DNA of 64,000 nucleotides from Paenibacillus zeisoli (GCF_003994465.1 NZ_RZNX01000007.1:62001-126000); one strand, 5' to 3'; shown: positions 32,990-43,224, counted from the first letter of the stretch. Numbers and translations: made by a program. The notes: generated by a model from the sequence alone, not told the origin.

Positions 32990-34732
32990 ATGGCTAAACA
33001 AAGTATTGTCATTGTCGGCGGCGGTCTAGCCGGCTTGATGGCCACCATTAAAGCTGCGGAAGCGGGAGTTCATGTAACGCTGTTCTCTCTCGTACCGGTC
33101 AAACGGTCACACTCCGTCTGCGCACAGGGTGGAATTAACGGAGCGGTTAACACCAAGGGTGAAGGCGATTCTCCTTGGGAGCATTTTGATGACACGGTAT
33201 ACGGTGGAGACTTCCTGGCCAACCAGCCGCCGGTTAAGGCGATGTGTGAAGCAGCGCCGGGCATTATCCATCTGATGGACCGGATGGGCGTGATGTTCAA
33301 CCGGACCCCGGAAGGCCTGCTGGACTTCCGCCGGTTCGGGGGCACGAAGCGCCACCGTACGGCATTTGCCGGTGCTACTACCGGGCAGCAGCTCTTGTAC
33401 GCTCTCGATGAACAGGTTCGCCGTTATGAGGCAGCAGGTCTTGTTACCAAGCATGAGCACTGGGAGTTCCTCTCGGCTGTCTTAGATGATGAAGGCGTAT
33501 GCCGCGGAATTTGTGCACAGGATCTCCGTTCGATGGAGATTAAGACATTTATGTCGGATGCCGTAATTCTGGCGACCGGGGGTCCTGGTATTATTTTCGG
33601 TAAAACCACGAACTCCGTCATCAACACAGGCACAGCGGCAAGCGCTGTGTATCAGCAAGGTGTTAACTATGCGAATGGGGAATTCATTCAGATTCACCCG
33701 ACAGCCATTCCAGGGGATGACAAGCTGCGTCTGATGTCGGAATCCGCACGCGGTGAAGGCGGACGCATCTGGACTTATAAAGACGGAAAGCCCTGGTACT
33801 TCCTTGAAGAGAAATACCCGGCTTACGGTAATCTTGTGCCGCGTGATATTGCGACGCGTGAGATTTTCCATGTATGTGTCGATGAGAAGCTCGGCATCAA
33901 CGGCGAGAACATGGTATATCTCGATCTGTCCCATAAGGACCCTAAAGAGCTTGATGTCAAGCTTGGCGGTATTATTGAGATCTACGAGAAGTTCATGGGC
34001 GACGACCCGCGCAAGATTCCAATGAAGATATTCCCGGCAGTCCATTATTCCATGGGCGGCATGTGGGTTGATTACAATCAAATGACGAACATTCCTGGCC
34101 TTTTCGCGGCTGGAGAATGCGAGTATCAATATCACGGGGCCAACCGGCTTGGCGCGAATTCGCTCGTATCTGCGATCTTCGGCGGCATGCAGGCTGGACC
34201 GAAGGCGGTTGAATATATCCGCGGCCTGAAGAAATCGGCTGAAGATGTTCAGCCTGGCGTATACAGCAGTGCGAAGAAGCAGCAGGAAGAGAAGTACACG
34301 AATATTCTCGCCATGAATGGAACCGAGAATGCATACGTCATTCACAAAGAGCTTGGCGAGTGGATGACAGACAATATGACGGTCGTTCGTTACAACAGCA
34401 AGCTGGAAGCCACGATCAACAAGATCAAGGAACTGAAGGTCCGCTACAAGAATATCAATATCAATGATGTCTCGAACTGGAACAACAGCGGTGCGGCATT
34501 TACCCGTCAGCTGTGGAACATGCTCGAGCTGTCCGAAGCAATGACGCTTGGAGCCCTGCTGCGTAATGAAAGCCGCGGTGCCCACTACAAACCGGAATTC
34601 CCGGATCGTAATGATGAGGAATTCTTGAAGACAACCAAAGCAACATGGACGCCGGAAGGCCCTCAAATTTCTTATGAGGACGTGGATGTCTCCTTAATTC
34701 CGCCGCGTGTTCGTGACTATTCGAAGGATTAA
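32990..34732 (+). CDS. sdhA: Succinate dehydrogenase flavoprotein subunit SdhA
   Basis: A 580-residue FAD-bearing catalytic subunit. Seen: dinucleotide-binding VGGGLAGLMA (residues ~8-17), SVCAQGGINGA with the His of the FAD-attachment region just before it (KRSHSVCAQGG), active-site blocks IQIHPTAIPG and SESARGEGG, and the C-terminal capping SRGAHYKPEFP. It oxidises succinate to fumarate. AAAGGAGTGACGATAGATT precedes the ATG. Confidence 0.97.
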   Translation: MAKQSIVIVGGGLAGLMATIKAAEAGVHVTLFSLVPVKRSHSVCAQGGINGAVNTKGEGDSPWEHFDDTVYGGDFLANQPPVKAMCEAAPGIIHLMDRMGVMFNRTPEGLLDFRRFGGTKRHRTAFAGATTGQQLLYALDEQVRRYEAAGLVTKHEHWEFLSAVLDDEGVCRGICAQDLRSMEIKTFMSDAVILATGGPGIIFGKTTNSVINTGTAASAVYQQGVNYANGEFIQIHPTAIPGDDKLRLMSESARGEGGRIWTYKDGKPWYFLEEKYPAYGNLVPRDIATREIFHVCVDEKLGINGENMVYLDLSHKDPKELDVKLGGIIEIYEKFMGDDPRKIPMKIFPAVHYSMGGMWVDYNQMTNIPGLFAAGECEYQYHGANRLGANSLVSAIFGGMQAGPKAVEYIRGLKKSAEDVQPGVYSSAKKQQEEKYTNILAMNGTENAYVIHKELGEWMTDNMTVVRYNSKLEATINKIKELKVRYKNININDVSNWNNSGAAFTRQLWNMLELSEAMTLGALLRNESRGAHYKPEFPDRNDEEFLKTTKATWTPEGPQISYEDVDVSLIPPRVRDYSKD

Positions 34733-34752
34733 TAGAAGGGGGAACAGGCTAT

Positions 34753-35517
34753 ATGGCGCAGACAACAACAGCTGCTAAAAAAGTGAAATTCATGATCACA
34801 CGCCAAGATCAGCCGGATTCGGCACCCTATACAGAGGAGTTCGAATTATCATATCGTCCTGGCATGAACGTGATTAGTGCGTTGATGGAAATACAGCGCA
34901 ATCCGGTTAATCATGACGGCAAGCAGACGACTCCGGTATGTTGGGAATCCAACTGTCTGGAAGAAGTATGCGGGGCTTGCTCAATGGTCATCAATGGCAA
35001 ACCTCGTCAGGCTTGCGCAGCCTTGATTGATAAGCTGGAACAGCCAATCCGAATTGAACCAATGAAGACATTCCCGGTTGTTCGTGACCTGGTCATTGAC
35101 CGCAGCCGGATGTTTAATGCCCTCAAGCGGGTAAAAGCATGGATTCCAATCGATGGAACCTATGACCTCGGTCCGGGACCGCGGATGCCTGAGAAGAAGC
35201 GTCAATGGGCGTATGAGCTGTCCAAATGTATGACCTGTGGGGTCTGTCTGGAAGCTTGCCCGAATGTCAATGAGAAGACGAATTTCATCGGTCCGGCTGC
35301 AATCTCTCAGGTACGACTGTTCAATTCGCACCCAACGGGTGAAATGAACAAGGAAGAACGTCTGGAGGCATTAATGGAAGATGGCGGCATTGAGGGCTGC
35401 GGTAACTCGCAGAACTGTGTTCGTTCCTGTCCGAAAGGCATTCCGCTTACTACATCCATCGCTGAGATGAACAAGCAGACAACCAAGCATATGTTCAAAC
35501 GCTGGCTTAGCGTATAG
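34753..35517 (+). CDS. sdhB: Succinate dehydrogenase iron-sulfur subunit SdhB
   Basis: A 254-residue three-cluster electron carrier. The [2Fe-2S] ligands are in CWESNCLEEVCGACSMVI and a later QAC; the [4Fe-4S] ligands are in CMTCGVCLEACP; the third set is CGNSQNCVRSCPKGIP. It links SdhA to the heme-bearing SdhC. GAAGGGGGAACAGGCTAT precedes the ATG, and a clear terminator follows, closing the sdh operon. Confidence 0.96.
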   Translation: MAQTTTAAKKVKFMITRQDQPDSAPYTEEFELSYRPGMNVISALMEIQRNPVNHDGKQTTPVCWESNCLEEVCGACSMVINGKPRQACAALIDKLEQPIRIEPMKTFPVVRDLVIDRSRMFNALKRVKAWIPIDGTYDLGPGPRMPEKKRQWAYELSKCMTCGVCLEACPNVNEKTNFIGPAAISQVRLFNSHPTGEMNKEERLEALMEDGGIEGCGNSQNCVRSCPKGIPLTTSIAEMNKQTTKHMFKRWLSV

Positions 35518-35535
35518 AAATGAAGTTACTTACAG

Positions 35536-35567
35536 GCTGCTCCTGCTATAAAGGGGCAGCTTTTTTT
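35536..35567 (+). terminator. Terminator of the sdh operon
   Basis: GCTGCTCC (35536-35543) pairs with GGGGCAGC (35553-35560), followed by seven Ts. Confidence 0.92.
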
Positions 35568-35757
35568 CTGCCATTAGATCAAAAATAACCTCCATTATTT
35601 CAGGGGATGGCCTGGTCTGATGTAGCTTTAACTTGGGAATTTCGTTTGCCAAATCCAGGGTGTTGGCGATGCAGAACTTAGCCGGGTGGTATAGAAGTTT
35701 GATCTTTAGGGTAATGATTCACATGTCGGGATCCTGAATGAGGAGGTAGATTGTGAT

Positions 35758-36453
35758 ATGCAGACGGCAGTACTTTGTATGGATATCGTGGGTCTGATTG
35801 TGTTGGCTATATTCTTTTACCGGGTGGATAAACGGATTACGGGAAGGGTTATTCTGCTGGCACCCTTAATCATTTATATCGCTTTGTGTCTGGAAGATTT
35901 GCTTGGGGTCATTGACTTTGCAACCGTACTAGCCTCACCGGCTCTGATGAGAACCTTTATCCTGCTCTTTGTCCTGTTCTCGGTGATCTTCTATATCACC
36001 TTTATCTTTCACAGGATTGCGCTGTCTGTGAACAAAGAGGTTCAGCTTAAGTCAACGGTGATCCGCATATTCAGCGCCACCGTTATGTGTATTCTGTTCT
36101 TCATGGTGGTCTATACCTCGATCTACAAAACATTTGGCGAAAGTGCATTTATGGGAGATAATATCGGTAAGAGCCTGATTTCCCAGCTGATTTCATTTCT
36201 CTACTTCAGTGTGGCTACCTTTGCTACCGTGGGTTATGGGGATATCAGACCGGTCGATGACACCAGCCGATTAGTGGTCATTATGGAGGTGCTGTTCAGT
36301 TTTGTAACGGTGGCTTATGCTTTATCGATGATCGGGGTGTTCCGTCAGATCTTTAAGGAAGAACCTCTAGGCGGACCGCTAGGAGGTCCAGGCAATGATC
36401 CAGTAAAAAGTGATGGAGGCGAGGAGTCGGATGAGGGAATTGAAGAGATTTAA
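35758..36453 (+). CDS. Potassium-channel-like membrane protein
   Basis: A 231-residue ion channel of the two-helix-plus pore type with extra N-terminal helices (about residues 5-22, 32-48, 62-90, 101-122). The K+ selectivity filter ATVGYGD follows a pore helix at about residue 156-162, and a last helix (VVIMEVLFSFVTVAYALSMIGVF) follows. The ~35-residue C-terminus is polar, Gly/Pro- and Glu/Asp-rich, with no RCK domain. GAGGAGGTAGATTGTGAT precedes the ATG. It is followed by an acetyltransferase gene 20 bases on. Confidence 0.88.
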   Translation: MQTAVLCMDIVGLIVLAIFFYRVDKRITGRVILLAPLIIYIALCLEDLLGVIDFATVLASPALMRTFILLFVLFSVIFYITFIFHRIALSVNKEVQLKSTVIRIFSATVMCILFFMVVYTSIYKTFGESAFMGDNIGKSLISQLISFLYFSVATFATVGYGDIRPVDDTSRLVVIMEVLFSFVTVAYALSMIGVFRQIFKEEPLGGPLGGPGNDPVKSDGGEESDEGIEEI

Positions 36454-36473
36454 CATCGATCAAGGTATGATAT

Positions 36474-37019
36474 ATGCTGGATAGAGCTGCAATCCGGAAT
36501 AGCTACCCTTTAATTCGAACAGATCGGCTTGTCCTTAGAAAAATTACCCCGGAAGACGAGCGGAACCTTTATAACTGCATTTCCGATCCTTCGGTATATC
36601 CACACCTTGGCCTTCACTCCTTTTCGGCTTTATTTCCTTCACGATTATACCGGTATTTTGAGGAGTCCAACCGAACGCTGGCCACGCTGCATTTTGCAGT
36701 CAGCTTGCACGAGGATACGAGCTTGATGGGCCTGGTATCCCTTCAGAAATGGGATGACAAGCAGGGGACAGCCATTCTCGGTTATTGTATCTCCCCGGTC
36801 TATTGGAACAAGGGAATCGCAACCGAGGCGGTTCGGGCTGTGATTGACTTTGGAATACATGAGCTGGGACTTAAGAAGATACGCGGGAGATGTGAGGAAG
36901 ACAATAAGGCTTCCCAGAAGGTTATGCTGAACTGCGGCATGATTAGGGAGGATGAGCCGTTGGATAGTACGGATATCTCCGGATATACTAGCCTGATTTC
37001 ATTTGTTCTACAGGTTTAA
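36474..37019 (+). CDS. GNAT acetyltransferase (RimJ/RimL-like)
   Basis: A 181-residue acetyltransferase of the RimJ/RimL type. Visible: the N-terminal RTDRLVLRKITPEDERNL, the acetyl-CoA-binding YWNKGIATEAVRAVIDFGIHELGLKKI (residues ~104-130) and NKASQKVMLNCGMI near the end. It probably acetylates protein N-termini or small amines; the substrate is not predictable. The binding site is weak (AAGGTATGATAT), so it may be translated after the channel gene in the same transcript. Confidence 0.85.
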   Translation: MLDRAAIRNSYPLIRTDRLVLRKITPEDERNLYNCISDPSVYPHLGLHSFSALFPSRLYRYFEESNRTLATLHFAVSLHEDTSLMGLVSLQKWDDKQGTAILGYCISPVYWNKGIATEAVRAVIDFGIHELGLKKIRGRCEEDNKASQKVMLNCGMIREDEPLDSTDISGYTSLISFVLQV

Positions 37020-37143
37020 CACTCCGCTAATGCTTTGTTACACAATTGAAATATTACTGTTATTAAACCCTAACAGAAAGCGGGTAAGATAAGAACATGA
37101 CCCCCTTTTGAATATATTGAATGGTTTTGGAACCTGATGAGGC

Positions 37144-37167
37144 GAACCTCTTGGGTTCTCTTTTTTT
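37144..37167 (+). terminator. Terminator after the acetyltransferase
   Basis: A short GAACC/GGTTC stem (37144-37148 with 37154-37158) followed by CTCTTTTTTT. Confidence 0.65.
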
Positions 37168-37183
37168 GCCCGAAAAAGACTTA

Positions 37184-37208
37184 ACCCCCGCTCCAGAAAG
37201 GAGGGGGG
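37184..37208 (-). terminator. Terminator of the histidinol-phosphatase gene (minus strand)
   Basis: CCCCC-G-CTCC pairs with GGAG-GGGGG (one bulged base); on the minus strand TTAAGTCTTTTTC follows. Confidence 0.7.
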
Positions 37209-37234
37209 CTTGAATTGGAACAGTGAGACGTGCT

Positions 37235-38044
37235 TTAGAGAGGCACGGTGATTTGCTGTTTATTTTTAAAATACACCCATTCCTTGAACCCGATCTCTTT
37301 GAGCCGCTTGGCGACTTCCTCCCACTCATCCCCGACTCGAAATGGCTTATGCGCATCGGAACCAAAAGTGACATGAACGCCGTGGAATAAGGCACGCTCC
37401 AGGATGGCATCTGAAGGGTACCAGCCGCCGCTGAGCTTGGTCTTGCCCGAAGTGTTAATCTCGATGGCTACATTTGATTCTGCAATCGTCTCTAGGGTAT
37501 CTTCAATTGCGGCCTCTGCCGGAATATCGGAGAAAGCAGGGTAGTTGCCTTTCATCGCATCGATATGACCGAGAATCTGGAACATTCCGCTGCGTGCGGA
37601 CTGCCGGATCAGATTATAATATTCTTCCTTATGCTCCACCTTCTCTTGATCGCTAAGACCCTTCCAACGGGTCTTGTTGAAGATGCTGCTATTAAATGTG
37701 CTGTGAACTGAACCGATAATATAATCAAACGGATAGGAATTAAGCATTGAGCGATAAGCTTCCGCATGTTCAGGGAAAAAGTCAGATTCGATCCCCAGCA
37801 GAACGTCGATCTTCCCCTCATACTCCGTCTTTAGCGCAAGCACTTCATTCACATAGTTAACAAATTCCTGTTTGGCCATTGCAATTCGGGGGAAAGGCTG
37901 CTCCTCAGGACTCCCGAAATAAGGCGTATGATCGCTAATGCCAATGACCTGAAGGCCTGCTGCAATCCCGGCCTCAATGTAGTCTCGAATATTTCCGTCG
38001 GCATGGCCGCACCGAAAATGATGAGTGTGCAGATCGAATTTCAT
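37235..38044 (-). CDS. hisJ: PHP-family histidinol-phosphatase (HisJ-like)
   Basis: A 269-residue metal-dependent phosphatase of the polymerase-and-histidinol-phosphatase superfamily. Metal ligands are seen in DLHTHHFRCGHADG at the N-terminus, ISDHTPYF, LGIESDFF, GSVHS, LGHIDAMK and the late FGSDAHKP. This is the HisK/HisJ form, which removes phosphate from L-histidinol phosphate in histidine synthesis. AAGGAGTATACCCCT lies before the ATG. It follows a LysR gene on the same strand with a 38-base gap. No other his gene is near, so a related phosphatase role is possible. Confidence 0.85.
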   Translation of the reverse strand: MKFDLHTHHFRCGHADGNIRDYIEAGIAAGLQVIGISDHTPYFGSPEEQPFPRIAMAKQEFVNYVNEVLALKTEYEGKIDVLLGIESDFFPEHAEAYRSMLNSYPFDYIIGSVHSTFNSSIFNKTRWKGLSDQEKVEHKEEYYNLIRQSARSGMFQILGHIDAMKGNYPAFSDIPAEAAIEDTLETIAESNVAIEINTSGKTKLSGGWYPSDAILERALFHGVHVTFGSDAHKPFRVGDEWEEVAKRLKEIGFKEWVYFKNKQQITVPL

Positions 38045-38082
38045 AGGGGTATACTCCTTTCAATGGGCCAACAAATGGTCGT

Positions 38083-38985
38083 TTACTCTGAACTGATGAA
38101 ATGGGTCTCAGGCATTCCCTTCAGATCGTTGAGAAATTGCTGCATGGCGGAATTGATGTAACGACTGGATTTATAGATGACGCCAACCGGATGGGTAACT
38201 TCAAGTTCAATGATAGGAACTATGCGCAGAGTGCCTAGCCGAAGCTCGCGGGCAATGGACTGCTTGGAGATAATCGCGGCTCCGAGGTTGATTTCAACCA
38301 TACGTTTGACTTCCTCGCTGCTGGACAGCTCCATAACGACATTAGGTTCAATATTGTGCTGCTTGAATACATCCTCAACAAATCTGCGTCCAACTGTATC
38401 TGGTGAGAGAAGAATTAAAGGCACACCTTGCAGATCTTTCAGAACGGGGTTCCTTGCCTTCGCCAATGGATGGAGAGGGGAGACAACGAGTTCAAAGGTA
38501 TCGTAATACAGGGCCGAAGCATGAATTTGTGGATTTCGCTCGATTAAATAACCAATTCCGACATCCACAAGCCCATTCTCCACGTTCTGATAAATCTGGG
38601 ATGAGGGCATGGATTGAATGCTTGTCTTGATTAACGGGAATTGATCCTGAAAATAAGAAAGGATGCGAGGCAGGATCTGAATCGCAATCGATGTGGTGGT
38701 ACCTAGTACGATATGTCCCTGCGGAATCTGTTCCATATCGGAGAGCTTTTGCTTCAATTCTTCCACAATATCTACAATCCGTTCAGAATGCTGTAGAAAA
38801 ACTTGACCTCGGTCCGTTAAGGTGACAGGCTGATTCCTATCAACGAGGACCGTTTTGAATTCGTCCTCCAGACTCTTGATTTGGGCCGATACGGCAGGCT
38901 GGGTTAAATTAAGAAGCTCACCCGCCTTGCGGAAACTCTTTGTTTTGGAGATGGTGATGAGCGTCTCCAATTGACTTATGTTCAC
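38083..38985 (-). CDS. LysR-family transcriptional regulator
   Basis: A 300-residue LysR regulator: HTH at residues ~5-60 (LETLITISKTKSFRKAGELLNLTQPAVSAQIKSLEDE) and an effector domain with LGTTTSIAIQILPRILSYF and PLHPLAKARNP, closest in look to the CysB/CbbR-like group. AGGAGGAGTCAGGGTGAAC precedes the ATG. It is co-directional with the downstream histidinol-phosphatase and divergent from cheX across a 266-base gap. Its target is not known. Confidence 0.87.
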   Translation of the reverse strand: MNISQLETLITISKTKSFRKAGELLNLTQPAVSAQIKSLEDEFKTVLVDRNQPVTLTDRGQVFLQHSERIVDIVEELKQKLSDMEQIPQGHIVLGTTTSIAIQILPRILSYFQDQFPLIKTSIQSMPSSQIYQNVENGLVDVGIGYLIERNPQIHASALYYDTFELVVSPLHPLAKARNPVLKDLQGVPLILLSPDTVGRRFVEDVFKQHNIEPNVVMELSSSEEVKRMVEINLGAAIISKQSIARELRLGTLRIVPIIELEVTHPVGVIYKSSRYINSAMQQFLNDLKGMPETHFISSE

Positions 38986-39251
38986 CCTGACTCCTCCTTA
39001 TTGCTCGAACACGCTTGCTTGATCCGTATCAGAATAATGAAATCTTTTCCTATTAATTATAGGCTATTCATTTCATCAGGGCAATGTATCACAAGTTCTT
39101 GGGTTCATGAATTAATCTCCTCCATTCACCCGGTTTGTATTTATGAATTTTTAATGATTTATTTGTAGGAATAAAGTATAATAATAATCAACCAAAAGAT
39201 GGGACTATTGTTGCGAAAGCAGGACTTCCCAGAGCAAAGGGGCGCATTTAT

Positions 39252-39710
39252 GTGAAGGCAGAAGTGATCAATCCTTTTTTAGAATCCGCGAAGCTTGTAA
39301 TTGAACAAGTGATCCAAATTTCACCTTCCGCCGGAAGTCTAGGAATTAAGGATGTTGTTCATATTGATAACCACATATGGATTCAGGTGGGCATGACGGG
39401 GCAGCTTAGCGGCAATGTGGTCTTCGGACTTCAGGAGGATGTCGCTTTAAGGATCGTTTCTCTCATGATGGGTGGATTTGTGATCACAGAGATGGATGAA
39501 ATGGGAACAAGCGCCATTTCAGAGCTAGGCAATATGATCAGCGGCAACGCGAGTACTATACTGTCAAATCAAGGTTTCACCGTAGACATTACTCCTCCGA
39601 AAGTCATTAAATCACAGAGTGTTGTTGATAGTGCTACTTCCAAAGCGCTGTTTATTCCACTTACCATCAGTGGTGTAGGCGAAGTGGATATTCAAGTCAT
39701 GATCTCGTAG
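39252..39710 (+). CDS. cheX: CheX-family CheY-P phosphatase
   Basis: A 152-residue protein of the CheX/CheC/FliY group that removes phosphate from CheY-P. The catalytic ExxN motif is visible in AISELGNMISGNASTIL (Glu and Asn at about residues 91-94). The rest matches CheX (LSGNVVFGLQEDVALRIVSLMMG). Start is GTG at 39252 with AAAGGGGCG upstream; a TATAAT at 39177-39182 could be the -10 box. An SDR and then an MCP gene follow, but no other chemotaxis core gene is in the window. Confidence 0.9.
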   Translation: MKAEVINPFLESAKLVIEQVIQISPSAGSLGIKDVVHIDNHIWIQVGMTGQLSGNVVFGLQEDVALRIVSLMMGGFVITEMDEMGTSAISELGNMISGNASTILSNQGFTVDITPPKVIKSQSVVDSATSKALFIPLTISGVGEVDIQVMIS

Positions 39711-39795
39711 AATAGAACCAGTTACGGCGGCAGTGGAACGGGGGGTTCCAGATACGGAGATAGACCGCCGAACGGGGAAAGGATGCGGGTAGATC

Positions 39796-40569
39796 TTGCT
39801 TAGAGATAAAGTGATCGTTGTGACAGGAGCGTCAAGTGGAATTGGAGCCTTGACATCAAGAATGCTGTCTGAACATGGAGCCACCGTGATTCTTGCCGCT
39901 CGTTCATTGGACAAGCTTGAGGCTGTTAGTGCTTCACTACAAGGGCGGCATGAAATTATCCCTCTGGATGTCAGCAGTGATGCTGAGGTGACAAGGGGAT
40001 TTAAGCAGATTATAGATTCCTATGGTCGAATTGATGTACTTCTGAATAATGCCGGCTATGGCAAATTTGAGTACTGTGATGAAATGCCCGTTCAGGAATT
40101 TGTGGATATGATGAATGTGAACTATATGGGGATCGTTCGGTGTACCAAAGCCGTGCTGCCTTTCATGAAGAAAGCAGGCATGGGTCAAATTGTGAATATT
40201 GCTTCGATGGCAGGTAAGGTGGGTACCTCCAAATCCACCGCTTATACAGCAACCAAACATGCGGTCCTTGGATTCAGCAGCGCGTTGAGACAAGAAGTGA
40301 AGGAATACGGAATAACGGTATCCACGGTCAATCCGGGGCCGATCGATACGCCTTTTTTTGATCTTGCAGATCCAAGCGGCGGTTACGTGGAGAATGTGAA
40401 ATGGTTCATGATGAAGCCGGAGAAGGTGGCGTCAGCTATCGTCTCGGTTATTGAGAAGCATAAAGTTGAAGTGGATCTGCCGTGGTTCGCAGGGGTTGGA
40501 ACCAAGTTATATCAGTTGTTCCCCCGCCTGGCAGACAGGCTCAGCTACAAACTTTTAAATAAGAAATAA
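39796..40569 (+). CDS. SDR-family oxidoreductase
   Basis: A 257-residue short-chain dehydrogenase. Motifs: TGASSGIG (residues ~10-17), NNAGYG (about 86), the catalytic Ser in NIASMAG (about 137) and YTATK (about 150), then NPGPIDTPFF. It resembles the YqjQ-type membrane-associated group, with a hydrophobic/basic C-terminal end. TTG start at 39796 following GGAAAGGATGCGG. Substrate unknown. It lies 85 bases after cheX and ends with two successive terminators. Confidence 0.87.
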   Translation: MLRDKVIVVTGASSGIGALTSRMLSEHGATVILAARSLDKLEAVSASLQGRHEIIPLDVSSDAEVTRGFKQIIDSYGRIDVLLNNAGYGKFEYCDEMPVQEFVDMMNVNYMGIVRCTKAVLPFMKKAGMGQIVNIASMAGKVGTSKSTAYTATKHAVLGFSSALRQEVKEYGITVSTVNPGPIDTPFFDLADPSGGYVENVKWFMMKPEKVASAIVSVIEKHKVEVDLPWFAGVGTKLYQLFPRLADRLSYKLLNKK

Positions 40570-40577
40570 GCATACAA

Positions 40578-40619
40578 AGTCTTCTTACTCCTATGCAGGG
40601 AGGGGGGAGGCTTTTTTTG
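40578..40619 (+). terminator. Terminator after the SDR, hairpin 1
   Basis: A G-T-rich hairpin (GTCTTCTTACTCC against GGGAGGGGGGAGGC) followed by seven Ts. Confidence 0.7.
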
Positions 40620-40634
40620 AGAACACCCCTAGTA

Positions 40635-40678
40635 AAGATCCGTGAGCGGAAGGAAACGCTCCAGCGGGTCTTTTTTTT
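40635..40678 (+). terminator. Terminator after the SDR, hairpin 2
   Basis: AAGATCCG pairs with CGGGTCTT around an AGCG/CGCT inner helix; eight Ts follow. Confidence 0.82.
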
Positions 40679-40858
40679 ATTTACTAAATAAAATGGGCTG
40701 TTCGTGAGATTAAACCAGGTAGTTCCTCACAGGCTCGGTAATGCAGTTGGGCAAAAATACCTATAAATGGATTGAACTATTCCAGTTCTTAGGGTAAAAT
40801 GAATCAAAAATATACTTGTCATGTTATATTACATAATATGTTATGTATAGGGGCTGGC

Positions 40859-43063
40859 ATGTTTGATTGGCTTGGATTCCGAAAAGGACTACCGCTTTGG
40901 TTATCCTACCAGATTAATCGGGGGATTAAAGAAGACGTTGAACAAATTTTTGAAGGAATAGCCTCTACTCGAAAGGATCTTCTTGAAGCGTGGGCTAATG
41001 ATTATTGGGGACACTTGGCGCGGCTGGAGGATCAGCTCAGGACTGCCGGTTTTACGGAGCTAGCAGCGAAGGGAGCATATCACTTTGAAGATTTGTTCAC
41101 TTCATGCCATAATCGCGCCAAGGATTTCTCAGAGATTAGTCTGATTGATCCGAGCGGAGAAGTGATTATCTCCACATATAGTAATAATATAGGCAAGAAT
41201 TTGCTAACCCACAGCGTACTATCTGAGGCTTTTAAACGGATCAATCAGGGAGACAAATGTCTGGTTGGCCCCTATGCTGACCCGCTTACGCTGCAAATAG
41301 GTCCCAGCACTTCACGCTTTCATGATGAAATGACACTTATGTTCATGCACCCGGTGATAGAAGAGGGCGTCCTGCTTGGCCTACTGTGTGGGCGTGTACC
41401 GAATGATGTACTGGGGGATCTGATTCAGCGAGAATCCGGACATATCTATCCCGATTCAGGTGACAATTATTTATTTATGGCCAAGCCGGGCCTGCGCAGT
41501 GATATTGAACCGGGGACAGCTCTTTCCCGCAGTAGATTTGAGGATCTAACCTTTACTCACGGAGATAATCTGAAGGAGGGGGTGAAGACCGAGTTCGGGG
41601 TGGTACAGGTACAGAATCATACCGAATTGGAACTCATCTTCGTGGATCCTGCAACTGGTCAACTTCATCCGGGAGTTGCAGGAACCATCGCAAATGGCAG
41701 TAATCTGTTTGTGGAATTTCCGGGCTATTCGGATTATAGGCATATCCCTGTAATTGGAAAGGGGATTACCTTCAAGCTCCCTCACTGTCCAGATTTGTGG
41801 GGCATGATGTGTGAAGGGGATCTGGAGGAGGTATATAGGGTACGCAGCCTGCACTGGAAGGTTAAAGTGATGCATCTTAGGTTGATCATAGGCTTTGTGC
41901 TAATGAATGTGATGATGTCATTCCTGTTAGGAGGAGGGACACATCCTTTGATCTCGGCAGCCGCCTTCTTAGTCATGAATGGGCTGTATGGCGCTGCAGG
42001 AGTCTACTGGATCGAGCGCAGACAAACCTTACAAGCCGCCTCGCATCTAAGAAGATTGAACCGATTCATCCGAATTAATGCGGAGGGTAAAGGCGACCTG
42101 ACGAAACGCCTGGATATCGGTAGTTTTCCACAGGACGAGACCGGAGAAATGGCAAAATGGATCAATAACATGATCGATAGTCTTGAAGGAATCATGCTTC
42201 ACATCAGGCGTGCCGCAGATGATGTGCGGCTGAGTCAGAATCTGCTGCATGCTTCAGCTGCTTCCACCGAAGAGTCGACAGAGGTGGCTGGTAGCAAAGT
42301 CGACGATATGCTCAAAGGGATCCGGCGTCAGCTGGCGGATATTGATATGGCCAAGGATGTATCCTTGCATATGAGTGGTACCCTGAAGGAGCTGGAGCAG
42401 CAGGCTTCCGAACAAATCGCAGTCGCGCAGAACGAAGTTGTCCGGATCGGGGACAAGATGCAGCACATTCATCTCAAGGTAGAAGAGACGAATCGGACCC
42501 TGCGCAATTTTGCCGAGACAACCCAGGAAATTGCAAGCATGCTGAAGGTGATTGAGGAAATTTCAACCCAGACGAATCTCCTCTCGCTCAATGCTTCGAT
42601 TGAGGCGGCTAGAGTGGGAGAACACGGCAGGGGATTTGCCGTGGTAGCTGGAGAGATCCGCAAGCTTGCAGAGCTGACAAGCCGTTCGACTGCAAGTATA
42701 AGTGAGACCCTGAAACGGATTGATGAGAAAGCGGAAGAGTCGTTCCAGACGATGGAGGAGGGCTCCCGGGTCGTGGAAGAAGGAACACAGCTAGTCGCGA
42801 CAGCGGCACAGATTCTTAAGCAGGCCGGAGCTTCCGACTCTTTGAAGACTCAGGTGGTGGATGAAATGGTCAGTTTGATGGAGAAGATCGCCGCGGTCAG
42901 CATAGAGAACCGGAAGATCTCTACGGAGGTTGAGGATACTGTCCAGCTTCTCAGCAGGGATATGCAGCAGGTAAGAAGCACAACCGGTAACGTAGAATCT
43001 ATTACGAGCTCGCTGCTGCAGCTGGTGAACCAGTTCCAGCTTAGAGAGAATAAGGCGGGTTGA
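40859..43063 (+). CDS. Methyl-accepting chemotaxis protein with mid-protein membrane hairpin
   Basis: A ~734-residue chemoreceptor. The C-terminal ~330 residues are the signalling coiled coil with the invariant tip [20 protein letters not shown] (about 565-585) and a HAMP-like linker ([22 protein letters not shown]). The only membrane segments are two helices at about 336-385, joined by a short GGGTHP turn. There is no N-terminal membrane helix, so the ~330-residue sensory part, which has PAS/Cache-like character ([24 protein letters not shown]), should be cytoplasmic. The ATG at 40859 follows AGGGGCTGGC and is preferred to one 60 bases upstream. Confidence 0.87.
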   Translation: MFDWLGFRKGLPLWLSYQINRGIKEDVEQIFEGIASTRKDLLEAWANDYWGHLARLEDQLRTAGFTELAAKGAYHFEDLFTSCHNRAKDFSEISLIDPSGEVIISTYSNNIGKNLLTHSVLSEAFKRINQGDKCLVGPYADPLTLQIGPSTSRFHDEMTLMFMHPVIEEGVLLGLLCGRVPNDVLGDLIQRESGHIYPDSGDNYLFMAKPGLRSDIEPGTALSRSRFEDLTFTHGDNLKEGVKTEFGVVQVQNHTELELIFVDPATGQLHPGVAGTIANGSNLFVEFPGYSDYRHIPVIGKGITFKLPHCPDLWGMMCEGDLEEVYRVRSLHWKVKVMHLRLIIGFVLMNVMMSFLLGGGTHPLISAAAFLVMNGLYGAAGVYWIERRQTLQAASHLRRLNRFIRINAEGKGDLTKRLDIGSFPQDETGEMAKWINNMIDSLEGIMLHIRRAADDVRLSQNLLHASAASTEESTEVAGSKVDDMLKGIRRQLADIDMAKDVSLHMSGTLKELEQQASEQIAVAQNEVVRIGDKMQHIHLKVEETNRTLRNFAETTQEIASMLKVIEEISTQTNLLSLNASIEAARVGEHGRGFAVVAGEIRKLAELTSRSTASISETLKRIDEKAEESFQTMEEGSRVVEEGTQLVATAAQILKQAGASDSLKTQVVDEMVSLMEKIAAVSIENRKISTEVEDTVQLLSRDMQQVRSTTGNVESITSSLLQLVNQFQLRENKAG

Positions 43064-43089
43064 GTTGAACAAAGTTGATTAAATAAATG

Positions 43090-43119
43090 GCCGATTTCCA
43101 GGTGAAGTCGGCTTTTTTT
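43090..43119 (+). terminator. Terminator after the MCP gene
   Basis: GCCGATTTC (43090-43098) pairs with GAAGTCGGC (43104-43112), followed by seven Ts. Confidence 0.92.
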
Positions 43120-43224
43120 GTATCTTGATTTGTTGGTATCGAGGGTTTCGCATATAATGGAAATATCGCGCATTTCGGTAGCTGCATATGCTTAAATGAC
43201 TTTATCATAAAGGATGATACTTAC

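Noticed and set aside
33482..34666. Open frame of 394 codons on the minus strand
   Set aside because: It is antisense to sdhA over its full length, has no ribosome binding site, and its composition mirrors sdhA codons.
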